NCBI RefSeq assembly: GCF_029871245.1
Contig: NZ_SSON01000070.1
Coordinates: forward strand, 248,001-312,000
Reading direction: 5' to 3'
Length of the DNA stretch: 64,000 nt
Source of the DNA: Pseudomonas sp. BN102
Lineage (GTDB): Bacteria; Pseudomonadota; Gammaproteobacteria; Pseudomonadales; Pseudomonadaceae
The notes under the pieces were generated by a model, which did not search any database, was not told the origin of the DNA, and saw only the letters and a list, made by a program, of their open reading frames with translations. Within the stretch, counting starts at the first letter, position 1, and each line of letters begins with the position of its first letter. The translations under genes were made by a program, and so were the position numbers. Shown here piece by piece: positions 1-7,519 of this stretch.

Positions 1-132
1 TAAGCGGTTCGCAGTGATCGAGGTGCCGCCGCTCATTCCCTCGCGCCCGGATCGCTCGCTACATCCCGATTACAGGGAATCGATTCGCCCTTGCTTTCAC
101 GCTCATTCGAAAACTTGAGAGTCCCAGTCCTC

Positions 133-543
133 ATGCGGTATCTGTGTGTTCTGCTCTTTTTGGCCGTACTGGTGGTCATTCTGTTCGCCGGCTTCAGGCC
201 CCAGCCCTTGCCGGAGGCCGTTGACCAGCAGGACAAGTTGCACCATCTGCTCGGTTTCGCTGCCTTGGTGGTGAGCTCGCGGTTGGCGTTTCCCCGTGCG
301 CATTTCATCTGGCTCCTGGCCTTCAGCCTGGGGACTGGTCTTCTGATCGAATTTGGCCAGGGCTTGCTGCCCAATCGCACACCATCGACCGGCGACATGC
401 TGGCCAACGCCCTGGGCGTAATGCTGGGATGGATCTGCTCGTTGCTGTTGCAAAGTGGGTTGCGTATACGCCGTGAGGGTGCCGCCAGGCTGGAAGGGCA
501 GGCGAAAGGGCGCCCAACTGAGTCGGAGAGATCTCCGCGTTGA
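133..543 (+). CDS. VanZ-like family membrane protein
   Basis: Small integral membrane protein of about 136 residues. After the N-terminal hydrophobic segment come a K-hh-HhxGF motif (DKLHHLLGFAAL) and a second helix with IEFGQ and P-N-R-TPSTGDMLAN, the arrangement seen in VanZ-like proteins. The C-terminal 30 residues are charged and likely cytoplasmic. I chose the ATG at 133 because the hydrophobic segment starts there; an in-frame TTG at 91 is possible. No substrate is known for most VanZ-like proteins outside glycopeptide resistance. It converges on the O-antigen ligase-like gene 25 bp away. Family call is good; function is unknown. Confidence 0.75.
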   Translation: MRYLCVLLFLAVLVVILFAGFRPQPLPEAVDQQDKLHHLLGFAALVVSSRLAFPRAHFIWLLAFSLGTGLLIEFGQGLLPNRTPSTGDMLANALGVMLGWICSLLLQSGLRIRREGAARLEGQAKGRPTESERSPR

Positions 544-567
544 TGGGCATCACGGCAGGGAGCGCGG

Positions 568-1938
568 TCAGGCTCGTTGCGTTTGCACTACGTGCTTGCC
601 CGGGGCGACCTGGCCTCCGGCGAGCACGGCTATCGCACAGAGAACGACCAGGGTCGCGGCATTGGCCGGGATCTGCAGGTTGAAATCAGTGGTGGAGTGG
701 ATCAGCAGGGCGATGATGCCCATTGCCGCACCGAAACCTACCCCCCTGCGGTAAACCGATTCGCGCCGCCAAAGCGCCTTGAACGCATGCCACAAGGCCA
801 GCAGGATGAAGCCTGCCAGTGGGAGGCTGCCCAGCAGTCCGAACTCGACGGCGAACTGGATGTAGTCATTGTGCGCATGGTCGAAGTGAATGCGGATGTC
901 TTCGCCCGGGTACTTGGGGAACACCGCTTCGAAGCTGCCGGCGCCTTGGCCAAGTAGCGGGCGCTCCTGTAGAAGCTGCAGGGCGTAGCTGAACACATCG
1001 TCGCGAACTTCGTTGGCCTGCTGGACCACTTCGCCATTCACCACCACATCGTCCAGGCGGGTATCGAGCACGCGGTCCTTGAGCCGCTCCAGCCCGAAAT
1101 ACTGGCTGACCACCAGAACGTCTATGAGGATGATGCTGGCCAGAACCAGGCCGTTGCGCAGGCGGTGCTCCTTCTCCAGCAGCACGAACAGGCCGCCCAC
1201 CAGCAACAGGCTGGCGAAGAAGGCGGTATTGCCCATGCGCGAGTGGGTCATGACGAGCGCGATGACCATGACAACCAGTGCCAGGCGCAGGCGTGCCTTG
1301 GGGCCCAGCAGCAGCTCCATCAAATTGACCCAGCTGAAGGGGCGACCATCGCGCAGAGCCAGTAGCAGACCGATGCCGCAGGCCAGGGTCATTTCCAGGT
1401 AACCGGCCAGATGGTTACGGTTCACAAAGGTGCCGGTGGCGTCGCCGAGATAGCTGCTTTTGGGAACGGCCAACAGCCACTCCACGTTGGAAAGGGTCAT
1501 GAAGGCGCCGAAGAAGGCCTGCAAGGTGCCACTCACCACCAGCGTGCCGAGCAGCAGGTTGAGTCGCTGTCGGGTGTGGAACAGGCTGACCACCAGGAAG
1601 AACAACAGGCAGTAGGCCAGACCGAGCATCAGGTACTGGAAGGTCGATCCCTCATCCACAGTCAGTCCGGCCAGCCATTGCACCGCCACCCAGGCCTGCG
1701 TGAGTAGGAGCAGCGCAAGCAAGGGCCGGGCAGTTTTAATGGCCTTGTTCCGAGCGCCTCGCTCGGCACCTCCGCGAAGCTGTCCTATCGCCCAGATGCA
1801 GCCCAGGCCACCCATCAAAAGGATGAATAGCCCAACCGCCCAATCACGATTGCTGCCCAAGGGAAGTGGCAACCACACCAATACGAAAAGGATCGCAGCG
1901 ATCAGAAATCCCTCAAGGCGGCTGGTGGGCTGAGACAT
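568..1938 (-). CDS. O-antigen ligase family (Wzy_C/WaaL-like) membrane protein
   Basis: Polytopic inner-membrane protein of 456 residues with about 11 hydrophobic segments. A large loop in the C-terminal half carries RPLLGQGAGSFEAVFP followed by H-A-H-N-D-Y-I-Q-F, the conserved signature of Wzy_C/WaaL-type ligases and polymerases. Such proteins transfer or polymerise undecaprenyl-linked glycans on the periplasmic face. The start at 1938 has a GGAG 11 nt upstream; an in-frame GTG at 1977 lacks one. It is monocistronic and convergent with the VanZ-like gene. The sequence cannot decide between lipid A-core ligase, exopolysaccharide polymerase and protein glycosylation ligase. Confidence 0.85.
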   Translation of the reverse strand: MSQPTSRLEGFLIAAILFVLVWLPLPLGSNRDWAVGLFILLMGGLGCIWAIGQLRGGAERGARNKAIKTARPLLALLLLTQAWVAVQWLAGLTVDEGSTFQYLMLGLAYCLLFFLVVSLFHTRQRLNLLLGTLVVSGTLQAFFGAFMTLSNVEWLLAVPKSSYLGDATGTFVNRNHLAGYLEMTLACGIGLLLALRDGRPFSWVNLMELLLGPKARLRLALVVMVIALVMTHSRMGNTAFFASLLLVGGLFVLLEKEHRLRNGLVLASIILIDVLVVSQYFGLERLKDRVLDTRLDDVVVNGEVVQQANEVRDDVFSYALQLLQERPLLGQGAGSFEAVFPKYPGEDIRIHFDHAHNDYIQFAVEFGLLGSLPLAGFILLALWHAFKALWRRESVYRRGVGFGAAMGIIALLIHSTTDFNLQIPANAATLVVLCAIAVLAGGQVAPGKHVVQTQRA

Positions 1939-2420
1939 AGGCAGACTGCTCCGTTGGCTGGCAGACAGGCGCGGCACCTAGCGAATGGCGTAAGTGTAGG
2001 AGTGGATGTTGCGGGTAACCATTGCTCGGCAGGGTTCAGGGTGTAGTGCGTCAAACGGGGCCACACTCGCGAAGCGCAACACGCAGGGCAGGGGATTACT
2101 CTCGCGCCGGTCCGGCGCGCCTGGCGCTTTGTTCAAGAGAGGCTCAAAGAAGCGCAGACAATTTCCTTCCTTCCGTAGAAAATCAAAAGGCCCGTATTTC
2201 TGCGGGCCTTTTTGCAGTTCGAGTCATCGAGTTTTTCCGCACAGCGGTATTTCACGCGATTTTCGAAGCAACACAGCGGCGCCGCTCCGGTAGCCGGGAA
2301 CGCGGCGAATCGCGCGCACCTCCGCGGGATGGAAGCCCGCGCTACCGTCTCGATCGTCGCGTGTGGCACCCCCCTATCGTGACCGGCAGGGTGGATTTCC
2401 TGGTTCAAAAGGAAGGCGGC
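1939..2420. other. Gene-free stretch upstream of the O-antigen ligase-like gene
   Basis: No coding region is supported here. It holds the hairpin at 2185-2213 and, around 2280-2360, a palindromic GC-rich stretch (GGTAGCC...GGAACGCGG, GCGGGATGGAAGCCCGCGC) that looks like a degenerate extragenic repeat. Confidence 0.5.
2185..2213. terminator. Rho-independent terminator, probably bidirectional
   Basis: Perfect 10-bp stem AAAAGGCCCG / CGGGCCTTTT around an 8-nt loop, with T runs on both strands. It lies downstream of the small gene ending at 2421 on the minus strand. Confidence 0.75.
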
Positions 2421-2651
2421 TCAGAGGTTGACCCCATTGTCCCAGGGATTGCTACTGGCACGGCGATCGCCTTTTCGCCGGTCTTCCTCGAAACGGATCG
2501 TTTGACGCCGGTCGGCGGACTGGCGCCGGTCGACCCGCCCACGGGTATCGATCTGGAACTTGGCTGGAGCCGCCTTGGGGCGGGGGCTTTCGTCCGGTTT
2601 GGTGGGCTGCAGGCCCAGCTCCTGGAGCTCGGGTGAACCTTCAGAATTCAT
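2421..2651 (-). CDS. Small Arg/Asp-rich hypothetical protein
   Basis: Protein of 76 residues with no hydrophobic segment. The middle has repeated DRR-type motifs (VDRRQSADRRQ, EEDRRKGDRRAS), spaced so that Arg pairs recur every 6-7 residues, and the end is SNPWDNGVNL. The ATG at 2651 has a GGAG about 11 nt upstream; a GTG at 2678 would add 9 residues. Function is not recognised. The Arg repeats suggest binding to nucleic acid or another polyanion, but that is inference only. It is the last backbone gene before the island junction. Confidence 0.6.
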   Translation of the reverse strand: MNSEGSPELQELGLQPTKPDESPRPKAAPAKFQIDTRGRVDRRQSADRRQTIRFEEDRRKGDRRASSNPWDNGVNL

Positions 2652-2778
2652 CGTTGCGTCGCTCCAGTAGCCGGGCACTGCGCCTCGATTTGAAGGTTAG
2701 ATCGGTACGCTAGTGCAGTGTGCGGCAATGGAGTGAACGGGCGATTGTGCTTACCGAAAGACAGGTGAGCCCAAAAAC

Positions 2779-2808
2779 AAAAGGCCTCGCATCGCTGCGA
2801 GGCCTTTT
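2779..2808 (-). terminator. Displaced terminator of tRNA-Thr
   Basis: Perfect 12-bp stem AAAAGGCCTCGC / GCGAGGCCTTTT with a 6-nt loop, immediately beyond the left copy of the tRNA-Thr 3' repeat. Read on the minus strand it would follow the tRNA gene if the island were absent, so I infer it is the original tRNA terminator, now about 28.7 kb from the intact tRNA. Confidence 0.8.
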
Positions 2809-2811
2809 CTT

Positions 2812-2862
2812 TATATGGTGCCGGCACCAGGAATCGAACCCGGGACCTACTGATTACAAGTC
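2812..2862. repeat. attL: 51-bp duplicate of the tRNA-Thr 3' region
   Basis: These 51 bp are identical to 31518-31568, which contain the 3' 47 nt of tRNA-Thr(TGT). Identity stops at 2863 (GT versus AG). Here the fragment is not followed by the rest of a tRNA, so it is the duplicated end of an integrated element, not a functional gene. Confidence 0.93.
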
Positions 2863-3277
2863 GTAGACTGATGCACCGAGGCTAATGAAGTCTAGTGTAG
2901 GGTATGCGAGGGTACAATAGGCTTAACTAGTTGATTATGCGCAGTTTTGGCCGATTTTTGCGGTTCGGCTTGAACTGAGCACTGTACCGCTATTGTACCT
3001 TTTCATGAGCACGGCACGCTGCGTATAGGTTCGTATCCATCTACGGCTAGTGGGCTTTGCGGCACCGGCCGCCGGCTATGGCTGCAAAGGGTGACTTTGC
3101 TTTGGCCGGGGCGCTTCTCAGGCACAGCGCCGCTTCGCGGAGTGGCTTGCCCAGCCCGCTACCTGCACCGCTTCATTGGTCGAAAATGCGAAAAATCTGA
3201 CAGTGCCCCCCAAAGCGTTGTGTTTAGTTTGGTGTATAGTTGCACCAGCAAGCCCCTTGTCGCTTCGGATCTTTCTC
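2863..3277. other. Left end of the island: non-coding, att-proximal
   Basis: No convincing gene. It carries an exact 10-bp inverted repeat, GGTACAATAG (2911-2920) and CTATTGTACC (2990-2999), plus a motif TGTACCG-N4-TGTACC at 2983-2999 resembling one near the right end (31445-31461). These are plausible integrase or excisionase arm sites. The rest should contain the promoter of the operon starting at 3278. Confidence 0.45.
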
Positions 3278-4081
3278 ATGACCACTCGTACTGGCGTACT
3301 CGCAAGCTCCCCTCTCACGCACGTGATCGCATCTGTCCGATTTGCTCCCTGGCCGCGCCTCGCCAAGCAGATCGACGACATCCAAGATTCGATGCGGGAA
3401 ATTGCGCCGCTGATGAATGCAATCCAATTAGAGCAAGTTGGGCCCGACGGCCAGGCTCTTGGGAAGCCTCACCAAGCGTGGGTCTTGGTCGCACCTGACC
3501 ATAGCTTCGCCATACAATTCGCCCAAGATCAAGTTTTACTTATTGCTTCGAAGTATAACCGCTTTGTGGATTTTTCCTCTAAGTTCGAGCGGGCGCTCTC
3601 TACGCTTCTTGAGCATATGAGATTTGTTGATGTTCTGAATATAGGTGTTCGGTACATAGACAGAATTAAGGCGGGGGAGGGAGAGTCTTTATCAGATTAT
3701 ATTTCTGCTTCGTTTCTTCCTCCGGCAGTAGATGGACATGATGCTGTTGGTGGCCATATTATTGCTGAATACTTGAAGGGTGATAATACCAGGCTTCGAG
3801 TGAACTCTATGAGTATGCCTAATGCTCTTCCTGTGCCTCAGGATGTGATTGGGTTGCTGATGATGACTAGTGCGACGAATAAACCAATTCAGCTTGATTC
3901 GCTAAAGCCAAATGAGTTGGTTTTGGATATGGATGCTATTTTGATTAACCCCGCTCCAGCTAGAATGTCGTTGAGTGATGTCATGTCGCAGTTGGATAGG
4001 CTTCACAACGTTGCTAACGATTTCTTCAGGCATGAAGGTGTGTGCACTGAGCACGCCTTCAAAGTCTGGAAAGGAGAGTAA
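3278..4081 (+). CDS. TIGR04255-like family protein
   Basis: Protein of 267 residues. N-terminal SSPLTHVIASVRFAPW, a middle LLIASKYNRFVDFSSKFERALSTLLEH and VLNIGVRYIDRI, and a C-terminal NDFFRHEGVCTEHAFKVWKGE follow the layout I know from the TIGR04255 family (about 250-270 residues, function unknown, often in defence islands). I chose the ATG at 3278 because the upstream in-frame extension has no family character; there is no strong ribosome site. First gene of a three-gene operon: the next ATG lies 2 bp after its stop. Base composition is clearly more AT-rich than the backbone. The family name is from memory; the biochemical role is unknown. Confidence 0.72.
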   Translation: MTTRTGVLASSPLTHVIASVRFAPWPRLAKQIDDIQDSMREIAPLMNAIQLEQVGPDGQALGKPHQAWVLVAPDHSFAIQFAQDQVLLIASKYNRFVDFSSKFERALSTLLEHMRFVDVLNIGVRYIDRIKAGEGESLSDYISASFLPPAVDGHDAVGGHIIAEYLKGDNTRLRVNSMSMPNALPVPQDVIGLLMMTSATNKPIQLDSLKPNELVLDMDAILINPAPARMSLSDVMSQLDRLHNVANDFFRHEGVCTEHAFKVWKGE

Positions 4082-4083
4082 AG

Positions 4084-4818
4084 ATGCTGGTAGACGCATT
4101 GACTACTGGTGCTGTTACAAGCCATCTCCAAAACTATGGTGTTGTTTCGCCAGGTAGTTATACATCATCTGCCGAGTGTCCGATTGACTTTGACGCATTG
4201 AATCGTTTTGATGATTCAATTTTTAGGGACTTGGGCGAACAGGCTGAGCGAAAAACACTGGTCGTGTCGGGCACAGGGGTTCACCTTTATCGAGGTAAGC
4301 CTAAACTTATTCTTGTAATAAATGATGTTGCCAAAGTAGATGGGGTTGAAGTCGTTTCTAGTGAGGCAAGGTCGTCCTATGATTCTGAGGTCGAACAGGC
4401 GACTAAGCTGTCTACTAAAGAACGACTCGGCAATGTCCAATCTTGTCTAGATCTTTCAATAACCCAGATGTCTGAACTATTTGGGGTGACTAGAAAGGCT
4501 GTTTATGACTGGATGGATGGAGCTGAGCCAAGAAGCGCGGCGCTTAGTCGTATTGTTCTGCTGGAGGACATAATTGCTTCCACCAAGGGAGTGGATCTGA
4601 AGCGGCTTAAGACTGTTTGGAATTTGCCGGTGTCTGGTCGTTCATTCAAGCAGGTCCTAGCTGATGACGCCCTAGATAAAGGTGATCTTCTGAAGGAAGC
4701 GTTGGCTAAGATTTCAGAACTAGCACCTAGGATGGGGATGGCCAAAATCAAAGGTTCAGACGTCTTCTTGGGCGATGCTCATCTAACTGATATAGATCGG
4801 ACTACAGATGTCGGATGA
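4084..4818 (+). CDS. Hypothetical protein with Cro/XRE-type helix-turn-helix
   Basis: Protein of 244 residues. Residues about 118-145 read LDLSITQMSELFGVTRKAVYDWMDG, a clear helix-turn-helix with a tryptophan-containing recognition helix. The first 110 residues have no motif I recognise, and the C-terminal part is a soluble helical region. A GGAAAGGAGAG ribosome site lies within the end of the preceding gene, and the start is 2 bp after that stop, so the two are co-translated. The HTH may regulate the operon or bind target DNA. AT-rich codon use matches its two neighbours and not the backbone. Confidence 0.72.
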   Translation: MLVDALTTGAVTSHLQNYGVVSPGSYTSSAECPIDFDALNRFDDSIFRDLGEQAERKTLVVSGTGVHLYRGKPKLILVINDVAKVDGVEVVSSEARSSYDSEVEQATKLSTKERLGNVQSCLDLSITQMSELFGVTRKAVYDWMDGAEPRSAALSRIVLLEDIIASTKGVDLKRLKTVWNLPVSGRSFKQVLADDALDKGDLLKEALAKISELAPRMGMAKIKGSDVFLGDAHLTDIDRTTDVG

Positions 4819-5713
4819 GTCTATTTCTGTTTTAACTAAAATCAGAGAGCTTGGCTGGTGGCAGGGCTCGGTGATTGTTGCATCTGATTTGGCCGGCTAC
4901 ATCCCGATTCAAGCAGATGTTGATTTCTGGGTCATTACATCCCAGACATGCAATTTATATAATTATTCCTTCGATAAAGTGCCGAATTTCGAATTGGTAG
5001 GTGCCAGGCGGATTGAAAAATGTCTCCCTGGTTTTTCGAAAGGCGACCACCCTAGGGCGTTGCATGTGGAGGCGATACGGCCAGATGAGACTATTTCGCT
5101 TGAGATAAATATTCTTCAGCGTCAGTGGCTTGATCGATCCGTTCTTTCAAATCTGCCGCCGGCTTATGCCGAAATTGTGGACTCTATTGATTCTGGCGAT
5201 CCTGATTTTATAAAAAAGCAATGGCTCGATAAATTCTCAGGTTGGCTTGCTAGGAGCTACACGCGAGTAACACTTCCTGATCAATTTAATCAGGCATTGT
5301 CGGAGTGCAAACTTAAATCATATATTGAGGAAAAGCTTGCGGCCAACTCGAATCAGCTGTATGGAATATATTTTTCTTTATCTCCAGACTCGGATGATGA
5401 GTTCGCTGGAGCTCTAGGGCTCATGCCTCCGCCATATGCTCTGGAAATAGTTATTGTCTGCCATGGCGATGTAGATCCAGAGCCTTTGAAATCCGAAATT
5501 GTCAAAAAAATATTTGATGATGAGGTCAAAGTAAAAGGAGGGGAGGGAAAGAAGACTATGGCGAAAATGGCCGAAGAACGCGGCATTAGAATGTCAAGGC
5601 AAGGTATCATCGCACGAACGACAGATGACATTACCTTGAAGGAGTTGCGCTCTCTGACAAGGTATTCGTTTGTAGATCACCTGTCTGACTCTAGCTACTC
5701 GCATTCCGAATAG
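4808..5713 (+). CDS. Hypothetical 'SQTCNL' protein, third gene of the TIGR04255-like operon
   Basis: Protein of 301 residues with no signal peptide or membrane segment. The N-terminus (GWWQGSVIVASDL, then DFWVITSQTCNLYN and PNFELVGARRIEK) resembles a group of uncharacterised proteins with a G-W-x-Q-G-S ... SQ(T/S)CDL pattern that I recall near TIGR04255 genes. The C-terminal half has a long charged stretch (DDEVKVKGGEGKKTMAKMAEERG). It overlaps the upstream gene by 11 bp, which implies translational coupling. The SQTC cysteine and surrounding polar residues might be catalytic, but this is unproven. Confidence 0.7.
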   Translation: MSDESISVLTKIRELGWWQGSVIVASDLAGYIPIQADVDFWVITSQTCNLYNYSFDKVPNFELVGARRIEKCLPGFSKGDHPRALHVEAIRPDETISLEINILQRQWLDRSVLSNLPPAYAEIVDSIDSGDPDFIKKQWLDKFSGWLARSYTRVTLPDQFNQALSECKLKSYIEEKLAANSNQLYGIYFSLSPDSDDEFAGALGLMPPPYALEIVIVCHGDVDPEPLKSEIVKKIFDDEVKVKGGEGKKTMAKMAEERGIRMSRQGIIARTTDDITLKELRSLTRYSFVDHLSDSSYSHSE

Positions 5714-5856
5714 TGGAGTTGCTGATCTTTTGACGGGCTCGACACATGGAGGCTGTGGCCTTTTCGACTTGCATATACCGAATGATTGGTATTTTGCATT
5801 CTGAGATTCCAATTTCGGACTCCATACTGCCCACCATACCCTCTGCTCTCAAATAG

Positions 5857-5880
5857 CTAGCGGGCTCTAAAGCCCGCTAG
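5857..5880. repeat. Perfect hairpin CTAGCGGGCT / AGCCCGCTAG
   Basis: Ten-base-pair perfect stem with a CTAA loop and no long T run. A diverged copy (TTAGCGGG / CCCGCTAA) lies at 7465-7488. Both sit just beyond the 3' end of the same gene type, so they were duplicated together and may act as transcription stops. Confidence 0.7.
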
Positions 5881-5912
5881 GCAACAGTCGTGTTTACTAG
5901 CAGGTAGCTTTT

Positions 5913-5969
5913 CTAGAGGGTGCCGATGCGCTTTGCGCCAATGGCGTCTGCGATGTAGTTGAAGGCATC
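5913..5969 (-). pseudogene. 3' remnant of a lipoprotein-gene paralogue
   Basis: On the minus strand this encodes DAFNYIADAIGAKRIGTL followed by a stop. The intact gene at 7520-8398 ends DAFNYIADAFGARHIGTL, also at the stop codon, and similarity continues through the downstream hairpin. Upstream of this point the similarity ends abruptly, so only the last 18 codons remain. Confidence 0.8.
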
Positions 5970-6260
5970 ATTCCTTTGAGTTTACGGATGGGGATAAGGG
6001 ATGAGCAGAAAGCCATCATTGCATCCGCCCACAGTCGTAGAGCGCGTGGCGGGAAGCACGTTTCCTCGGAGGTCTGATCGACCACAAGGGCATCGACAAG
6101 GTGCCCTTTGTGGCGCCGCAGTACGCGCCCGAGGGGTAGTCATGGCGCGAGGTGGGTTCGGCGCGGCGGCGGCCGAGGCGTTCGCGGACGTGCCGCCGAG
6201 GGGCTGATATCCCGTTGCGTGCAATGAGTTGCGGTTAATTCGACGAGCGGTCGTATTTAT

Positions 6261-6296
6261 CGTTACGTTACGCTCATCTATTTATTGTTACGTAAC
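6261..6296. promoter_or_regulatory. GTTACGT-type operator cluster
   Basis: CGTTACGTTACG at 6261-6272 and a perfect 10-bp palindrome GTTACGTAAC at 6287-6296 lie 40-75 bp before the start at 6336. The same ACGTTAC half-site recurs in the long inverted repeat at 7398-7458 on the other side of the two genes, so a factor encoded here may bind both. Confidence 0.5.
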
Positions 6297-6335
6297 TATA
6301 ATTGCTCCATGTCCACCCGGAATGGAGTTGCTGAA

Positions 6336-6671
6336 ATGCCCTTCCTCAACAACGGTCAAATCCGCTACCACGTCGCCATAGCCGCCGACGAAGGCCAATC
6401 GAAACTGGCCCGCGCCCTGGCCTACTGGCAAGACCTTATCGAGCTTCACGTGATCCAAGATCACACGCCAGGCACTGTGGAGCTTCCTGCCAAGGTCGTC
6501 GAAAACCTGTCGCGCACCTGGGCGGCGTTGAGCACCGACTACCAACACGGCGACGTAACCATTGAAGAACTGCGCGGGTTCGTCCAGGCCTTCACCAGTG
6601 CGGCAGGGCTCAACGCAGAACTCAGCGGCTGGGCACAGGAGGCCTTCGAGTGGATAGGCGGTGAAGCATGA
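6336..6671 (+). CDS. Small hypothetical protein, first gene of a two-gene module
   Basis: Protein of 111 residues, mostly predicted helical (KLARALAYWQDLIELHVIQD, VVENLSRTWAALSTDY, EELRGFVQAFTSAAGLN), without membrane segments or catalytic motifs. The ATG at 6336 has a GGAG about 10 nt upstream; an in-frame ATG at 6309 has no ribosome site. It overlaps the next gene by 4 bp (ATGA), so the pair is translationally coupled. Tandem GTTACGT palindromes upstream suggest specific regulation. Not recognised. Confidence 0.65.
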   Translation: MPFLNNGQIRYHVAIAADEGQSKLARALAYWQDLIELHVIQDHTPGTVELPAKVVENLSRTWAALSTDYQHGDVTIEELRGFVQAFTSAAGLNAELSGWAQEAFEWIGGEA

Positions 6672-7165
6672 TCGACGCCAACGACAAGCAAACCCAGCTC
6701 TTCGCCCTGGACGAGCAGCGGGCAAAGGCGAAGCGAGGTCGTCCGGTCACCGGCAAGGCGATCAGCAATGCCGACCGGCAGCGGGCCTACCGAGAGAGGC
6801 AGAAAGCGCAACGTAACGACAATTCAGAAGCCGAGCAGCAGCGGGCAATCGCTGATATGCAGGAGGCACGTTACAACCACGCTGTGAGCGAAGTTAATAA
6901 GCTCCTGATTCGGATCCAAGAACTGGAGTTGCAACTAGCGCAAGGAAACGAAAAATCAGACAACGAAACGATCGGCGTGTGGTGCATCGAAGTCAGGCGG
7001 ATGGGCAAAAAGAAATGGGAGATCTGCGGAGACGCCTGCACTAGCTTCGTCGAGGCGAAAGAGTCGGTGGACTACATGCAATTCCAATCAGGGACCGGCC
7101 AGCTGGATACTTGGCGAGCTTGCCGGGCTGACGGAATGATGTACTGGCCTAACGCTCCAAAATAG
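6668..7165 (+). CDS. Hypothetical protein with basic KRGRP motif and coiled coil
   Basis: Protein of 165 residues. Residues about 20-27 are AKRGRPVT, an AT-hook-like K-R-G-R-P core, followed by a basic region (NADRQRAYRERQKAQRN) and a coiled coil at about 53-95 (EQQRAIADMQEARYNHAVSEVNKLL...). The C-terminal 65 residues form a separate domain rich in W and C (VWCIEVRRMGKKKWEICGDACTSF). The basic region plus coiled coil suggests a dimeric DNA binder, which would suit the flanking palindromes. Function is otherwise unknown. Confidence 0.65.
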   Translation: MIDANDKQTQLFALDEQRAKAKRGRPVTGKAISNADRQRAYRERQKAQRNDNSEAEQQRAIADMQEARYNHAVSEVNKLLIRIQELELQLAQGNEKSDNETIGVWCIEVRRMGKKKWEICGDACTSFVEAKESVDYMQFQSGTGQLDTWRACRADGMMYWPNAPK

Positions 7166-7189
7166 CCCGACAGGCTTCCTGTAGGGCCG

Positions 7190-7318
7190 CTATCCGGGCG
7201 TCAAGATTGGCTCCCCCTCATCCAGCTGGGCCACCTTCGCGCGCAGCTTTCGCACCTCAGCCACCAATCGCGGGTAGTCGCCCAGGACGTGCAAAACAGC
7301 GTCCTGCGGGTCGCGCAT
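7190..7318 (-). CDS. Possible short or frameshifted ORF
   Basis: The minus strand encodes a 42-residue peptide starting MRDPQDAVLHVLGDY and continuing with a helical, charged tail ending GEPILTPG. The same frame reads coding-like sequence further upstream (AEIPEFLLRDAILYAP) but hits a TGA at about 7384. One inserted base near 7375-7380 would join it to an upstream ATG at 7392 (MGMPERP...). It is either a 42-codon gene or the 3' part of a frameshifted one of about 66 codons. It is convergent with the gene ending at 7165. Confidence 0.35.
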   Translation of the reverse strand: MRDPQDAVLHVLGDYPRLVAEVRKLRAKVAQLDEGEPILTPG

Positions 7319-7397
7319 GGGCGCGTACAGGATCGCGTCACGTAACAGAAATTCGGGGATTTCGGCGAGGAAGGGCGCTCAGGCATACCCATAATCT

Positions 7398-7458
7398 ACG
7401 TTACATTAAATCGGCCCCGGAGCTTACAGCATTGTCCGGAGCCGATTAAACGTAACGT
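7398..7458. repeat. Long imperfect inverted repeat containing ACGTTAC half-sites
   Basis: Two 24-bp arms (7398-7421 and 7435-7458) match at 21 of 24 positions and flank a 13-nt loop; both outer ends are ACGTTAC / GTAACGT. The matching half-sites at 6261-6296 lie on the other side of the small module. It could be an operator pair, a replication or partition site, or a folded RNA. Confidence 0.7.
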
Positions 7459-7464
7459 CACACA

Positions 7465-7488
7465 TTAGCGGGGCTTAAGTCCCGCTAA
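7465..7488. repeat. Hairpin downstream of the lipoprotein gene
   Basis: TTAGCGGG / CCCGCTAA stem around GCTTAAGT, located 30 bp after the stop of the minus-strand gene at 7520. It is a diverged copy of the hairpin at 5857-5880. It is a likely weak terminator for the operon, although it lacks a T run. Confidence 0.55.
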
Positions 7489-7519
7489 TGCAATAGTGGT
7501 GCTTGCAAGGCCAGGTCAT

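Larger units (their letters stand above)
5714..6335. other. Junction region with gene remnants and palindromes
   Basis: No intact gene is supported. It holds a perfect hairpin at 5857-5880, an 18-codon tail of a lipoprotein-gene paralogue at 5913-5969, short coding-looking pieces on the plus strand (5988-6080, encoding DEQKAIIASAHSRRARGGK, and about 6080-6140, encoding DHKGIDKVPFVAPQYAPEG in another frame), and GTTACGT-type palindromes just before the next gene. The fragments look like debris of lost genes. Confidence 0.5.

Noticed and set aside
1..132. Gene ending at the left edge
   Set aside because: The sequence begins with TAA but the preceding frame is outside the window, so no gene can be supported.
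2818..2895. A second tRNA-like sequence at the left end of the island
   Set aside because: Only the 3' part of tRNA-Thr is present (51-bp repeat); the 5' arm does not continue, so it is attL, not a gene.
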